From NCBI GenBank assembly GCA_963724805.1, contig CAVRWA010000014.1, forward strand, positions 744,001 through 808,000: DNA of 64,000 bases. Reading direction: 5' to 3'. This document shows, in pieces, positions 7,532 to 15,846 of the stretch. The translations under genes and the position numbers were made by a program. The stretch comes from CAVQZA01 sp963724805 (GTDB taxonomy: Bacteria; Actinomycetota; Thermoleophilia; Gaiellales; Gaiellaceae). The number at the start of each line of letters is the position of its first letter. The first letter of the stretch is position 1. Under the pieces are notes generated by a model. The model saw nothing but the letters and a program-made list of their open reading frames with translations, had not been told where the DNA came from and ran no database searches.

Positions 7532-9519
7532 GGGCGCGGCTCGGCACCGTCGTCGGCGCGCTCGTCCTGCTCGCCCTGGCCCGCCTCCTGCCCGCCTCCG
7601 GGATCGGCCTCTACCTGCGGCTCGCGGCGGCGACGGCGGTGGTCCTGCTGCCCGGCCGGCTGCTCGTCGGTGCAGGCATGTCCGCGACGCTCGGGTGGAG
7701 CGTGGGGGCGGTCGCGGTGGCGATGGCCGTCACCTTCGTCGTGCACGGGTCGCTGACCCTCGTGCTCGTCCTGCTCGGCGTGCTCACGCTCGCTCTCGTC
7801 GTCTGGAGCCCGCGGCCTGCGGAGCTGCCGGGCAGAACCCCGGCGCTCGTGCTCGTCGCGGGGGTGATCTTCGGGATCGCGCTCTGGCACGTGCTGGGGA
7901 CGGTGCAGGGTGACGCGCTCTTCCACCTGGGGCGCGTCCGGAAGCTCGTCGATCTCGGCGGTCTCTCGCTGCGCAGCGTCGACGAGTTCAAGGACGGCGG
8001 CCTCCACCCGGGCTACGCGTTCCCGCTCTGGCACGGCGTGCTCGCCCTCATTTCGCGGCTCGCCGGCGTCGATCCGACCCTGGTCGTGCGCTACGAGGCG
8101 AGCGTGCTCTGCCCGATCGCGTTCGTCGTCGGCTTCGAGGCGGGGAAGGCTCTGTTCCGGGACAGCTGGCTCGCTGCGACGGCGCTCGCCGGCTCGCTCG
8201 GCCTGATCGTGCTCGCGCCGGGGTCGGGAGGCGCGCTGAAGTCGCTCGCGCTGCCGGCGACCGTGGCGCTCTACGTCTTCGTGCCTGCGGCGCTCGCGCT
8301 CTTCTTCTCGCCGCCGTCGCGGTTCGGCTACGCGACGCTCGCCGTCCTCTCGCTCGATCTCGCGCTGATCCACCCGAGCTACGCGCCGTTCCTGCTCGTG
8401 CCGCTCACCGGCTACCTGGTCGCGCGGGCGCTGCTCGGCGGCCGGGCGGACGTGCCCGCGATCGCCGGCTCGCTGGCCGCGGTCGGGATCCCCACCGCCG
8501 GGATGCTCGTCTGGCTGCTGCCGATCGTGCGCGAGACCGCGTCCTCCGACCTGTCCGGCCCGGCGCTGAGGGGCAGCCGCCACGGGATCGCCCGCTACGC
8601 CGACCAGCTCACGGTGTTCTCCGCCTCGAGCTTCCGGGTGCGGCCCGAGGTGATCGACCGGCGCGGCGCCGTGGCGATCGCCGCGCTGGTGCTCGTCCCG
8701 CTCGCCGCGGTCGCCTGGCGCCGCCGCTGGGCCGCATTCGTGCTCGGCGGCACGCTCGCCGTGTTCGCGATCCTGCTGGTGCCGTTCGTCTTCCCGCATT
8801 TCGCGGGGGCCGTCTCGCTGTCCCAGGCGCGCCGCCTCGCCGCCTTCCTGCCGCTGCCGTTCGCCTTCGCGGGGGGTGCCTGGGTGCTCGCGAGGCTGCT
8901 GCGCGTCTGGGTGCTGCCGCTCGCGCTCGCCACCGGAATCTGGCTCCAGCTCTCCTGGCCGGGCGACTTCAACTACACGCTGAGGCACGGAGGCCCCGCG
9001 CTCGCCACCTGGATCGCGGTGTTCGGAGGGATCGCCGCGCTCGTCGCCGCGGCTGCGATCCGGCGCACCGACCTCCGCGGAGGCTCGACACGGCTGGCGG
9101 CGCTCGCGGCCGGCCTCTTCCTCCTTCCGGTTGCCGTGCACGGGCTCCAGCACTGGGAACGGCCGACGCCGGCGAGCTCGCTCGAGCTGACGCCCGGCCT
9201 CGTCCGCGCGCTCCGCGCACAGGTGCCCCGCCGGGCGGTGGTCTTCTCCGATCTCGAGACGAGCTACCGCGTCGCCGCCTACGCGCCGGTGTACGTCGCA
9301 GCCGCGCCGCCGCCGCACGTCGCGGACACGACGCGCAACCGCCCCTACAGGCGGGCCGACGACGTGCGCGCCTTCTTCAGGCACCCCTCACTCGCGATCC
9401 CGCGCCGCTACGGCGCCGGCTGGCTCGTCGTCGACCGCCGCCACTTCCCGGTGAGCCTGCCGCTACGGCCGGTCTACCAGGACGCGCGGTTCGCGCTCTA
9501 CAAGCTCAGCGCTTCCTAG
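7528..9519 (+). CDS. Large polytopic membrane protein, GT-C-like
   Basis: 663 residues. Many hydrophobic helices fill about residues 1-530 and a soluble C-terminal part of about 130 residues follows. Start ATG 7528 overlaps the previous stop (ATGA) and is followed at once by hydrophobic sequence. A periplasmic-loop-like stretch after the fourth or fifth helix contains QGDALFHLGRVRKL, where an acidic residue early in the protein recalls GT-C enzymes. It is probably a lipid-sugar-dependent glycosyltransferase of the GT-C class, but no family motif is firm. The 3' end overlaps the convergent methyltransferase by 57 bases and contains a 15-base tandem duplication. Confidence 0.6.
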   Translation: MRARLGTVVGALVLLALARLLPASGIGLYLRLAAATAVVLLPGRLLVGAGMSATLGWSVGAVAVAMAVTFVVHGSLTLVLVLLGVLTLALVVWSPRPAELPGRTPALVLVAGVIFGIALWHVLGTVQGDALFHLGRVRKLVDLGGLSLRSVDEFKDGGLHPGYAFPLWHGVLALISRLAGVDPTLVVRYEASVLCPIAFVVGFEAGKALFRDSWLAATALAGSLGLIVLAPGSGGALKSLALPATVALYVFVPAALALFFSPPSRFGYATLAVLSLDLALIHPSYAPFLLVPLTGYLVARALLGGRADVPAIAGSLAAVGIPTAGMLVWLLPIVRETASSDLSGPALRGSRHGIARYADQLTVFSASSFRVRPEVIDRRGAVAIAALVLVPLAAVAWRRRWAAFVLGGTLAVFAILLVPFVFPHFAGAVSLSQARRLAAFLPLPFAFAGGAWVLARLLRVWVLPLALATGIWLQLSWPGDFNYTLRHGGPALATWIAVFGGIAALVAAAAIRRTDLRGGSTRLAALAAGLFLLPVAVHGLQHWERPTPASSLELTPGLVRALRAQVPRRAVVFSDLETSYRVAAYAPVYVAAAPPPHVADTTRNRPYRRADDVRAFFRHPSLAIPRRYGAGWLVVDRRHFPVSLPLRPVYQDARFALYKLSAS

Positions 9520-10215
9520 CTCAGCGCTTCCTGCGACCGCGAGGAAGTTCGGCACGAGCGAGCTCTTCGCGCGAGCGGGCAGGACGCGGTCGAGACCCTC
9601 GCCGAGCGTGTTCACGACCGCGATCAGCGGCCTCGTCAGCCACGAGCAGTGGAAGGCCTTGCCCGCCTCGCGGAGCGACGAGCTCGTGAGAACGGCCATC
9701 GTCGAGCCGGCGCCGCCGTGCGGCACGAGCTCGAGCAGCTCGAGCGCCGGTGTGTCCTCGAACAGCGCCTCGAACCCCTGCTGTGTCCAGCGCCAGTAGT
9801 CGTACGGGTCGGGGTGGAACGGGTAGACGCCGTGCGTGGTCAGGAAGAGGTGGCCGCCGGGCGCGAGCACGCGTCCCATCTCCTCGAGCGCGCGCAGCGG
9901 GTGGCGGACGTGCTCGAGCACCTGGGTGCAGAGCACGACGTCGAACGACGCGTCCGGGATGTCCAGCGCCTCGACCGGCGAGACGTAGCGGATGCCCTCG
10001 CGCGCCTCGATGTCGTTCCGGGCGTAGTCGCCGGCGATCGAGGCGAAGAGTGGGTAGTACGGACTGATCCCGCCGCCGACGTCGAGCACCCGCGCGCCCG
10101 GCTGCACGTAGCGGTCGCGCGCGGCGGAGAGGCTCTCGACGATCCCACGCAGGATCAGGTATGCGGAGTTCCCCCGCGAAGGGTTGCGACGGTCGTCTCC
10201 GGGCCAGTCCTCCAC
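9463..10215 (-). CDS. Class I SAM-dependent methyltransferase
   Basis: About 250 residues. Motif I is ARVLDVGGGISPYYP, followed by FDVVLCTQVLEHVRHP and LAPGGHLFLTTHGVYPFH, a Methyltransf_11-type Rossmann methyltransferase of the kind that decorates glycans or lipids. GTG 10215 is chosen because a TAGTGT -10-like element (10228-10223) ends 7 bases before it; GTG 10224 is the alternative. The tail overlaps the membrane protein gene on the other strand and contains the peptide GSAEL twice, caused by a 15-base tandem duplication. Substrate unknown; the glycan is the obvious candidate from context. Confidence 0.8.
   Translation of the reverse strand: MEDWPGDDRRNPSRGNSAYLILRGIVESLSAARDRYVQPGARVLDVGGGISPYYPLFASIAGDYARNDIEAREGIRYVSPVEALDIPDASFDVVLCTQVLEHVRHPLRALEEMGRVLAPGGHLFLTTHGVYPFHPDPYDYWRWTQQGFEALFEDTPALELLELVPHGGAGSTMAVLTSSSLREAGKAFHCSWLTRPLIAVVNTLGEGLDRVLPARAKSSLVPNFLAVAGSAELGSAELVEREPRVLVDRP
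9504..9532. repeat. 15-base tandem duplication at the overlap of two convergent genes
   Basis: GCTCAGCGCTTCCT occurs at 9504-9517 and again at 9519-9532 (period 15). The first copy carries the last codons of the plus-strand membrane protein; on the minus strand both copies are translated and give GSAEL twice in the methyltransferase. Seen directly. Confidence 0.85.
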
Positions 10216-10222
10216 GCTCCGC

Positions 10223-10228
10223 ACACTA
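10223..10228 (-). promoter_or_regulatory. -10-like element (TAGTGT) for the methyltransferase
   Basis: On the minus strand TAGTGT ends 7 bases before GTG 10215, the spacing expected for a leaderless transcript. This decides the start codon over GTG 10224, which lies inside the hexamer. Confidence 0.4.
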
Positions 10229-10261
10229 AAGGGCGATCCGGCGGGCGCCGATACGCCGTGT

Positions 10262-11338
10262 ATGAGCAAGGTCGTGGTGTTGACCACGTCGTACCCGCGG
10301 CACCCCGAGGACTTCGCCGGCCGTTTCGTGGCCGACGCCGTCGCGGAGCTGCGCGGCCGCGGGCTCGAGGTCGAGGTCCTGACGCCGAGCACGTTCGCGC
10401 CCTGGCTCGACTACGACGGCAGCGGCTTCGTCCGCAACCTCAAGCGGCGGCCCTGGCTCGTGCCCAAGCTCTTCGTCTCCGTCGTCCGCACGCTGCGCCG
10501 CTCGGCGCGCGACGCCGACCTCGTCCACGTTCACTGGCTCGCGGGCGCGCTCGTCGCGCGCTTTGCCGGCAAGCCGTTCGTGGTCACGCTTCACGGGACG
10601 CCGTCGGCCGGTCGCTACGAGGATCTCAAGCTCGCGGAGCGCCATCCGCGCCTCGTGCGCCGGATCCTGCGGCCCGCCCGCTCCGTGATCTGCGTCTCCG
10701 AGAAGCTCGCCGAGGCGATGCGCAGCTGCGGCGTCGAGGCGGCGCGTTGCATCCCGAACGGCGTCCACATCCAGGCGGCCGACACGGGCGAGGGCGACGA
10801 GCCGTACGTGCTCTACGCCGGCCGGCTCGCGCCCGAGAAGGGCATCCACGAGCTGCTCGAGGCGACCGAGGGCATGAGGCTCGTCGCCGCCGGCGACGGC
10901 CCGCTGCGCGAGCTCGTCCCCTCCGCGCTCGGCTTCGTCCCCCACGACGAGCTCGTGCGCCTCTACGAGAAGGCGGCCGTGGTGGTCTGCTCGTCCTACG
11001 GCGAGGGCCTGCCGCTCTGCGTGATCGAGGCGATGGCCTACGGGCGGCCCGTCGTCGCGACCACGGTCGGCGGGATCCCGCAGCTCGTCGACGAGGGCCG
11101 CACCGGGTTCCTCGTCCCGCCCGGCGACGCGGAGGCTCTCCGAGACCGGATCCAGCGGCTGCTCGCCGATCCGAAGCTGCGGCGGCAGTTCGGCGAGGCA
11201 GGCCGCGAGCGGATCCACAAGCTCTGCTCCTGGGATCGGGTCACCGACCAGACGCTCGAGGCGTACGCCCTCGACCGTGTGGACCGCCCGCGCTCCCGGC
11301 GGCTCTACCCGCCGCTCCGCCGCCGCATCGCGGCGTGA
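10262..11338 (+). CDS. GT4 family glycosyltransferase
   Basis: 358 residues, GT-B fold. The N-terminal acceptor domain begins VVVLTTSYPRHPEDFAGRF; the C-terminal donor domain has LYAGRLAPEKGIHEL, VAAGDGPLRE and SSYGEGLPLCVIEAMAYGRP with the E-x7-E signature of retaining GT4 enzymes. ATG 10262 is 46 bases from the divergent methyltransferase start. It is a paralogue of the GT4 at 22532, sharing the start TTSYPRHPxDxAGRFVADAV. Donor and acceptor cannot be told. The next gene starts in a GTGA overlap. Confidence 0.9.
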   Translation: MSKVVVLTTSYPRHPEDFAGRFVADAVAELRGRGLEVEVLTPSTFAPWLDYDGSGFVRNLKRRPWLVPKLFVSVVRTLRRSARDADLVHVHWLAGALVARFAGKPFVVTLHGTPSAGRYEDLKLAERHPRLVRRILRPARSVICVSEKLAEAMRSCGVEAARCIPNGVHIQAADTGEGDEPYVLYAGRLAPEKGIHELLEATEGMRLVAAGDGPLRELVPSALGFVPHDELVRLYEKAAVVVCSSYGEGLPLCVIEAMAYGRPVVATTVGGIPQLVDEGRTGFLVPPGDAEALRDRIQRLLADPKLRRQFGEAGRERIHKLCSWDRVTDQTLEAYALDRVDRPRSRRLYPPLRRRIAA

Positions 11339-11886
11339 CCAAGCTCCTCATCGGGCTCGCCCTCGTCGGCGTGCTCGTATTCGTCGGCTGGCGGCACCAG
11401 CAGACGGCGTCGCTCGAGCACCGCCTCGGCGCCGTCGCCTCCCAGGTCGCCCGCCGTCCCGTGAAAGTGCACTGCCAGGGCGAGACGGGCGCCCTGCTCG
11501 ACGTCGGCCCCGAGCTCGGCACCGTCCAGTTCGACGGCGACGGCCGCCCGGCCGACCACACGGACCTCAAGCACCAGGCCTGCGGCTGGCTTGCGAAGCT
11601 CCCGGGCGGCAGCGTCGCTCATGCGGCAACCGCGGTGGAGGTGCTCGCCCACGAGTCGTACCACCTCGCCGGCTACATGGACGAGGCGACGGCCGAGTGC
11701 TACGCGCTGCAGACGATGCCCTACGTCGCGCAGCAGTTCGGCGCGAGCGAGCGGCAGATCCGAACCTGGGTCGTCTATTCCTTCGCGCGCTACCCGTCGC
11801 TGCCGGAGGAGTACGTCTCGCCGGACTGCGTCCCCGGCGGCAGGCTCGACCTCCGCTCGCCGGCGAGCATCTGGCCCGACTCCTGA
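11335..11886 (+). CDS. Membrane-anchored protein with an HExxH motif
   Basis: 183 residues; no named family recognised. The N-terminal hydrophobic stretch (TKLLIGLALVGVLVFVGW, residues 2-19) looks like a signal anchor. The rest would be extracytoplasmic. VLAHESYHLAGYMDEATAE contains HESYH (His106, Glu107, His110), the zincin zinc-binding motif, with Glu117 and Glu121 as possible third ligands. Several cysteines could form disulphides. GTG 11335 overlaps the GT4 stop (GTGA), so the two are co-transcribed. A small metalloprotease or a degenerate zinc protein are both possible. Confidence 0.55.
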   Translation: MTKLLIGLALVGVLVFVGWRHQQTASLEHRLGAVASQVARRPVKVHCQGETGALLDVGPELGTVQFDGDGRPADHTDLKHQACGWLAKLPGGSVAHAATAVEVLAHESYHLAGYMDEATAECYALQTMPYVAQQFGASERQIRTWVVYSFARYPSLPEEYVSPDCVPGGRLDLRSPASIWPDS

Positions 11887-11890
11887 CAGC

Positions 11891-12532
11891 TCAGCTCGGC
11901 CGGAACGTGACGGTGAAGCCGGCCGAGCGCGCCTCCGCGGCGAAATCCTTCTGCATCGAGTCCGAGGTGAGGCCGTCCACGACGACCGACCAGTGGTCAC
12001 AGGCGTCCATCTCGATCTCGGCGCCGACGAACCCGCGCTCGACGACGAGGCGCTTCAGGTTCACGGCGAGGCGGTGGGTGCGGCGGAAGCCGAATACCGC
12101 CTCGGTGTCGCCGTTGTCGTCCGGAGGTGACTCGCAGAGCACCCTGACGGCGAATCCCGCGCTCTTGGCCTCCGCCTTGAAGGCGGCGAACTGCTTCAGG
12201 TCGGTGAGGCCCGGCAGGGTGACGTAGAAGTTTCCGCAACCCCGCTCCTCGACGTCGAGCCCCTGGAAGCCTCGGCTCTCCGCCTCCTGGCGGACTGCCT
12301 CCGCGGCCGCCGCGGACGATCGCCGGGGCCAGACCGCCCTGACACCTCCGGGATGCGGGATCGACTGGCATGCCGCGTCGCCCTGCTCGGTGGACCCTGC
12401 AGGCTGGGACGGCGTCGCCGCCGGAGCCGCGGCCGAAGTCGTTGCCGCGCCGCTCGTCGCTTTCGAGCCGCAGCCGGCGGCCGCGAACGCGAGCGCGACC
12501 CCGAACAGAACGGTGGCGGCGGCTCGCGACAC
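11891..12532 (-). CDS. Putative lipoprotein with two repeated domains
   Basis: 213 residues. The signal peptide ends in AFAAAGC, a lipobox, so Cys20 should be lipidated and the protein anchored outside the cytoplasmic membrane. A Thr/Ala/Pro-rich linker follows (about 22-50), then two similar segments of roughly 70 residues, each built as AEAxSxGF...V with paired Cys, reminiscent of SPOR-like beta-alpha repeats, though SPOR membership is not certain. GTG 12532 start. It lies 9 bases after the GT-C-like gene 12542-14479 and ends the minus-strand run. Function unknown. Confidence 0.6.
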   Translation of the reverse strand: MSRAAATVLFGVALAFAAAGCGSKATSGAATTSAAAPAATPSQPAGSTEQGDAACQSIPHPGGVRAVWPRRSSAAAAEAVRQEAESRGFQGLDVEERGCGNFYVTLPGLTDLKQFAAFKAEAKSAGFAVRVLCESPPDDNGDTEAVFGFRRTHRLAVNLKRLVVERGFVGAEIEMDACDHWSVVVDGLTSDSMQKDFAAEARSAGFTVTFRPS

Positions 12533-12541
12533 GCGCGGAGC

Positions 12542-14479
12542 TTACCGGGCGGGGCGGTAGCGGAAGCTCAGTTGGACGCCGAGGGCGCGGGGATCGGTCG
12601 CGCCGTACCGGGCCGGCACGAAGGTCTCGCTCTGGACGATCACCTGAAACGGCTGGGTCGGCGCCTGCAGGAGCACGGTTCGCTCCGCCTGTCGGCCGAG
12701 GTTGAACTGCGCCGCGACGCGCGGGGTGCGGTTGAGCGGCCCGATCAGGATGGTGACGTGCCCCGGAACGGCGGCTCCCGACCAGGCCCGACGGGACGCC
12801 GTCACCCGGACGGTGCCCGGGCCATGGACCGAGAACCGTCGGTAGGTGGCCTGGGCGCCGCTCCAGCCGTCCGGATAGAGGCCCTCCACCGCCTCCGCGG
12901 CCTGGGACGGGGGCGCGGCTCGAATCAGGGTCCCCGCAGGGGTCCGAGCCACGACTTCCCCGGACACGCGCGCCCCCGCGGTGTCGAGGACGTAGGGCGA
13001 CGGCGGCAGCGACGGTGTGATCGTCCCGGTCAGTGGATCGATCTGGCGCGCCGGGAGAGGAGGCTCGACGACCTCCGCGTCGCGGTTCCAGAAGAGCAGC
13101 GTCGCTGTGAGACGGTCGAGGGGGCCGTCCGCGAGCACGGCGACCGCGCTCGAGCCCGTCGGCAGCAAGGTGCGGCCGGACCGCGCGGCGGCGCGGGCTT
13201 CGCGACGGGCCCCCGCGCCGGCCATAGCCTCGCCGGCTGCGAGCACGACGAGGACGAGGGCCACCACGGCGGCCGTGCGCAGGCGGCGTCCTCCCCTGAG
13301 CCCGATCACGCGAGGCCCGAGCGTCACGAGCGCCAGGGCGATCATGATCGACAGCCACCAGACGAGCGGGATCGAGCCCAGGCGGCGGGCGAGCTCGACG
13401 CCGGGCGCCCGTGGCTCGAAGCCGTCGCTGACCGCGCGCGGGACGGCGGCGACCGCGAGGGTCGCGACGGCCCCGAGCGCGAGCATCGCCGGACGGGGAT
13501 AGGGCCGGGTGAGGGCGTTCGCGGCCAGCGCCGCGAGCGCGGGGAGGATGGGGAGCAAGGTGAGCTCCACGACGCGCGTCCCGGCCCCGGGGGCGTTCGC
13601 TGCCTCGATCCCGCCGGCGAGCGCGAGCAGGACGCTCCCGAGAACGAAGAACCCACCGATCGGCAGCCGCGCGGGGCGCCTCCGGTCCAGGGCGGCGCCG
13701 AACGCCGCGATTGCCGGCAGAACGCCGAGCCCGAGCGCGAATGCTCCGAAGCCTGCGACGGTGGACCGCGGGAGGTCGCTCCAGCCACCGTCGGCGACGA
13801 TCGCGAACCCCGGCGATGCGGCACGGGCGACGTAGAAGCCGGCGTAGGCGAGCGCGGGGACGGCGATCAACGCCGCGGCGCCCGGCCACTGCGCGAGGCT
13901 ACGGGCCTCGAACGAGCGGGCGGCCACGGCGAGTACGGCGGCGAGCAAGAGGAGGACGAGCGGCGGCCACACGGCTGCCGCGAGCGCGAAGCCGGCCAGG
14001 GCCGCCGCCCCGGTGCGTGCTTCTCCGGAGGAGAGGTAGCGCGCCAGCCAGAGGGTCGCAAGGGCCGAGACGGGATATGCGAGCGCGAGCCCGCCCACCG
14101 TCGATGCCACGAGAGTCGCCGGCGCGAGCACTGCCATCGCCGAGGCGACGCCGGCGAGGGCCGGGCCCGTCCCGAGCCGGGCGAGGCGGTAGGCGGGCCA
14201 GCTCGTGGCGGCCACGAGCACGGCTCCTGCAAGCTTGGCGAGTGCGTAGCCGGTCGCGACACTCCCGAGCCAGAGCGGGGCCGACACGAGGGAGTAGAGG
14301 CTCTGCGCGCCGCCGCGGGCGTCACCCAGCAGCGCGCGGGCGCCGTCGGCTGCACGGAGCTCGTCGGGAAGCAGTACCGGCGTCGGCAGCCACCGGCCCT
14401 GGAGCCAGTGCCACGCGAGGGCGAGGACGAAGAGGCCGGCGGGGATCAGGCGGTCGGGCTCGCGCAGACGGTGCCTCAT
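12542..14479 (-). CDS. Large GT-C-like membrane protein with C-terminal extracytoplasmic domain
   Basis: 645 residues. About eleven or twelve helices to residue ~430, then a soluble domain of ~200 residues ending in a beta-rich stretch. The first loop contains LLPDELRAADGARALLGD, where the acidic pair after helix 1 matches the position of the catalytic Asp in GT-C glycosyltransferases; this is a positional match only. ATG 14479 overlaps the stop of the upstream gene (ATGA), so it is translated with it. Likely uses a polyprenyl-phosphate sugar at the outer face of the membrane. Donor not visible. Confidence 0.6.
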   Translation of the reverse strand: MRHRLREPDRLIPAGLFVLALAWHWLQGRWLPTPVLLPDELRAADGARALLGDARGGAQSLYSLVSAPLWLGSVATGYALAKLAGAVLVAATSWPAYRLARLGTGPALAGVASAMAVLAPATLVASTVGGLALAYPVSALATLWLARYLSSGEARTGAAALAGFALAAAVWPPLVLLLLAAVLAVAARSFEARSLAQWPGAAALIAVPALAYAGFYVARAASPGFAIVADGGWSDLPRSTVAGFGAFALGLGVLPAIAAFGAALDRRRPARLPIGGFFVLGSVLLALAGGIEAANAPGAGTRVVELTLLPILPALAALAANALTRPYPRPAMLALGAVATLAVAAVPRAVSDGFEPRAPGVELARRLGSIPLVWWLSIMIALALVTLGPRVIGLRGGRRLRTAAVVALVLVVLAAGEAMAGAGARREARAAARSGRTLLPTGSSAVAVLADGPLDRLTATLLFWNRDAEVVEPPLPARQIDPLTGTITPSLPPSPYVLDTAGARVSGEVVARTPAGTLIRAAPPSQAAEAVEGLYPDGWSGAQATYRRFSVHGPGTVRVTASRRAWSGAAVPGHVTILIGPLNRTPRVAAQFNLGRQAERTVLLQAPTQPFQVIVQSETFVPARYGATDPRALGVQLSFRYRPAR

Positions 14480-15846
14480 TCGACCGCTCGTCTGCGGCGG
14501 AAGACCTCGGCGAGCAGCAGCGGCGCGAGCACGAGCGACGCGAGGACGTCGGCTCCGACCGCGCGCGGGATCGGCGTCTGCTTGCTCGTCTCGAGCGGCA
14601 GCACGGTGATCGACCAGAGGATCCAGGTGAACCCTGCGACCGTGAAGGCCATCAGGAGCAGATAGAAGACGGCCAGTCGCTCGAACCGCAGGACGAGCAG
14701 CACGGCCGCGGCGGCGAGCCCGAGCGGCACCGCGATCAGCCACATGTCGGGGTCGAAGAGCAGCGTCAGGACGACGCGCACCGAGGATGGGATCCGGGAG
14801 ACGTCGTGCCAGAGCTGACCGGCCGAGGCGCCCGGCGTCTCGCCGCCGAGATGGCGGGAGCTGAACCAGATTCGCCAGGGGATCTCGAAGGCGAAGGCGA
14901 TCGCGGCGACGCCGATGATCCGGGGCCAGGCGCCGCGCTTGTCCTTCCACGTCACGAGGATCGCCGCCGCGACGAGGCAGCCGGCGAAGAGCTGGCCCTC
15001 GCGCTTCGTCGACATCGCCGCAGCGAGCAGGACGCCGTAGGGCAGCAGGAGCCAGTCCTCGCGGTCGAGCAGCCAGATCGCGAGCGCCAGGGTCGCACCG
15101 GCGAAGAAGTAGTCGAGCAGCACGTCGGCCTGGGGCTGGAGCGCCCGCGCGCCGAACTCCGGCATCACGAGCATCACCAGCAGGAACGGCCAGATCAACA
15201 CGAGCGGGAGCCGCGGCCGCAGCAGCCCCGCGACGGCACCGACGAAGCCGACCATCAGCAGCCAGTACTGGAGGTGGAGTGTGACCGTGTCCACCGAGCC
15301 CATGAAGTGGAACGCGATCGCGTGCAGCGTCGGCAGGAGGATCGGATAGGTCGCGCCCGGAAGCGTCCGGAACAGGTGCTCGTCGAGGCCGCCGAAGTAG
15401 TAGATCGCCTTCGCCTTTGCCGTCCAGAACGCCCAGCCGTCGAACGACTCGGGCCCCTGGAGATGGGCGACCCGATAGAAGGCCTCGATCCAGACGACGG
15501 CGACCGCGGCCGCGAGCACTCCGAGCAGGAGCAACGGCTCGCGATGCGAGGTCCAGGCTCGAAGGCGCGGTCTCGGCCGGTCGAGGCGGACCGCCACGAC
15601 CGCCCCGGCTGCCGTCACGGCGAGCGCGAGCACCACGACGGCGGGAACCGTGACGGGCCCGCCGAAGACCAGCACGTTGGTCGCCAGGACGACGGTCGCG
15701 CCGGTGCCGAGGAGATAGGCGAGGCCGGAGAGGCGCAGCACCTCGCCCCAGGTCGCGAAGCCGCGCGCGGCTGCGAGCAGCCCCAGGCCCGCGATCAGGA
15801 AGAGCAGGTTCAGGCCCAGCAGGCCGAGCACGCCGTGCGCCGTCAC
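14476..15846 (-). CDS. GT-C-like membrane glycosyltransferase candidate
   Basis: 456 residues, about twelve helices. The segment GPESFDGWAFWTAKAKAIYYFGG is seen in membrane proteins of actinobacterial glycan loci annotated as GT-C, and the Asp in FDGW lies in the first large outer loop. GTG 15846 is chosen because it overlaps the previous stop (GTGA) and starts right before the first helix; a longer version would add a very basic, non-protein-like N-terminus. Middle gene of three GT-C-like genes in a row. Substrate unknown. Confidence 0.65.
   Translation of the reverse strand: MTAHGVLGLLGLNLLFLIAGLGLLAAARGFATWGEVLRLSGLAYLLGTGATVVLATNVLVFGGPVTVPAVVVLALAVTAAGAVVAVRLDRPRPRLRAWTSHREPLLLLGVLAAAVAVVWIEAFYRVAHLQGPESFDGWAFWTAKAKAIYYFGGLDEHLFRTLPGATYPILLPTLHAIAFHFMGSVDTVTLHLQYWLLMVGFVGAVAGLLRPRLPLVLIWPFLLVMLVMPEFGARALQPQADVLLDYFFAGATLALAIWLLDREDWLLLPYGVLLAAAMSTKREGQLFAGCLVAAAILVTWKDKRGAWPRIIGVAAIAFAFEIPWRIWFSSRHLGGETPGASAGQLWHDVSRIPSSVRVVLTLLFDPDMWLIAVPLGLAAAAVLLVLRFERLAVFYLLLMAFTVAGFTWILWSITVLPLETSKQTPIPRAVGADVLASLVLAPLLLAEVFRRRRAVE

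Noticed and set aside
9649..11886. A single 745-codon protein covering the GT4 gene region
   Set aside because: Only its last 183 codons are protein-like; the rest is antisense to a methyltransferase and out of frame with the GT4.
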